Shown in pieces: positions 63,648 to 64,000 of a stretch of DNA of 64,000 nt. Position 1 is the stretch's first letter, and the number at the start of each line of letters is the position of its first letter. A model generated the notes under the pieces. That model was given only the letters and a program-made list of their open reading frames with translations, did no database searches and was not told the origin of the DNA. The DNA is from Clostridium sp. (GTDB taxonomy: Bacteria > Bacillota > Clostridia > Lachnospirales > Lachnospiraceae), in the NCBI GenBank assembly GCA_021770825.1, contig JAETQD010000007.1:62001-126000 (forward strand), given 5' to 3'. The translations under genes and the position numbers were made by a program.

Positions 63648-64000
63648 TTATCCCTGTTCTTTCTGCATTGCAAGAAGCTCTGACCTGAGAGCCTCCAGTA
63701 ATTCTCCCTCCGGTACCTTTCTGAGGACCTGGCCCTTTTTGATGATGAGGCCCTCGCCGATTCCTCCGGCAATACCGATGTCTGCCTCTCTGGCCTCTCC
63801 CGGTCCGTTGACCACACAGCCCATGACGGCCACCTTCACATCCATGTCGATGTCAGCCACCATGGTTTCCACCTGGTTTGCCAGGCCAATGAGGTCAATC
63901 TGAGTCCGTCCGCAGGTGGGACATGACACCACCGTGGCGCCTCCGGTCCTGAGATTTAAGGCCTTTAAAATCAGCTTGGCACTCTTTATCTCCTCCAGCG
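63648..64000 (-). CDS. ispG: 4-hydroxy-3-methylbut-2-enyl diphosphate synthase IspG (C-terminal part, cut by window edge)
   Basis: The last 117 or so codons of IspG. The iron-sulfur cysteines are visible in VVSCPTCGRTQ and MGCVVNGPGEA, which flank the [4Fe-4S] site. IspG makes HMBPP in the MEP isoprenoid pathway. Its stop lies one base before polC, so the two are probably co-transcribed. The N-terminus is outside the window. Confidence 0.94.
   Translation of the reverse strand, partial: LEEIKSAKLILKALNLRTGGATVVSCPTCGRTQIDLIGLANQVETMVADIDMDVKVAVMGCVVNGPGEAREADIGIAGGIGEGLIIKKGQVLRKVPEGELLEALRSELLAMQKEQG

Overview
The window is a gene-dense chromosome segment from a spore-forming, anaerobic Firmicute. 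The best fit is the Lachnospiraceae (Clostridium cluster XIVa: Enterocloster, Lachnoclostridium and relatives). The reasons are the Gram-positive replicative polymerase PolC, the sporulation genes yqfC, yqfD, spoIVA and a SpoVB-type flippase, an L,D-transpeptidase with Clostridium-type cell-wall repeats, an enlarged ~400-residue PRPP synthetase, and clostridial gene order around alaS-rpsU and der-plsY-gpsA-spoIVA. The genus is inferred and the species cannot be read from the sequence. Almost everything lies on the minus strand; only prs and one lipoprotein are clearly on the plus strand.

Layout from left to right (minus-strand genes are transcribed right to left). 1-5,937 is the division and shape cluster radC-mreC-mreD-PBP2-minC-minD, with minD cut by the window edge. 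5,960-16,060 holds a DUF4321 protein, a YnbB-type PLP enzyme and the tRNA-modification/mismatch-repair block miaB-Ldt-mutS-mutL-miaA. 16,130-22,071 holds the proline operon proB-DUF896-fthC-proA and two overlapping flavoprotein genes with their own promoter. 22,075-28,397 is a tightly overlapping set: yqfC, yqfD, phoH, ybeY, a DUF3048 lipoprotein, a SpoVB-like flippase and a BofC-domain protein. 28,425-34,952 contains rpsU, alaS with a tiny upstream membrane-protein gene, a LprI-domain protein, rnhA and a beta-CASP nuclease. 34,937-40,930 is spoIVA, gpsA, plsY, der and a DUF512 radical-SAM-like protein, divergent from prs (41,046-42,254).

From about 42,300 to 44,530 there is an AT-rich islet with two orphan exported proteins. 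Next comes an unusual minus-strand operon (52,936 down to about 44,384). It encodes a family 2 glycosyltransferase fused to a MarR-like DNA-binding domain, a giant TPR protein with a degenerate J-domain, an HscC-type Hsp70 and an S9 prolyl-oligopeptidase. Its promoter carries a perfect 7-3-7 palindrome across the -35 box. This is the strongest candidate for an undescribed system: a chaperone/peptidase module that may be autoregulated by its own glycosyltransferase-repressor fusion.

The right end carries three tRNA genes (Thr-CGT, Glu-CTC, Pro-CGG), a CsoR-controlled copper-efflux operon, a decayed choline-binding surface-protein gene (one in-frame stop, no start), polC and the 3' part of ispG. 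Calls rest on reading the translated sequence and recognising family motifs; no database search was run.
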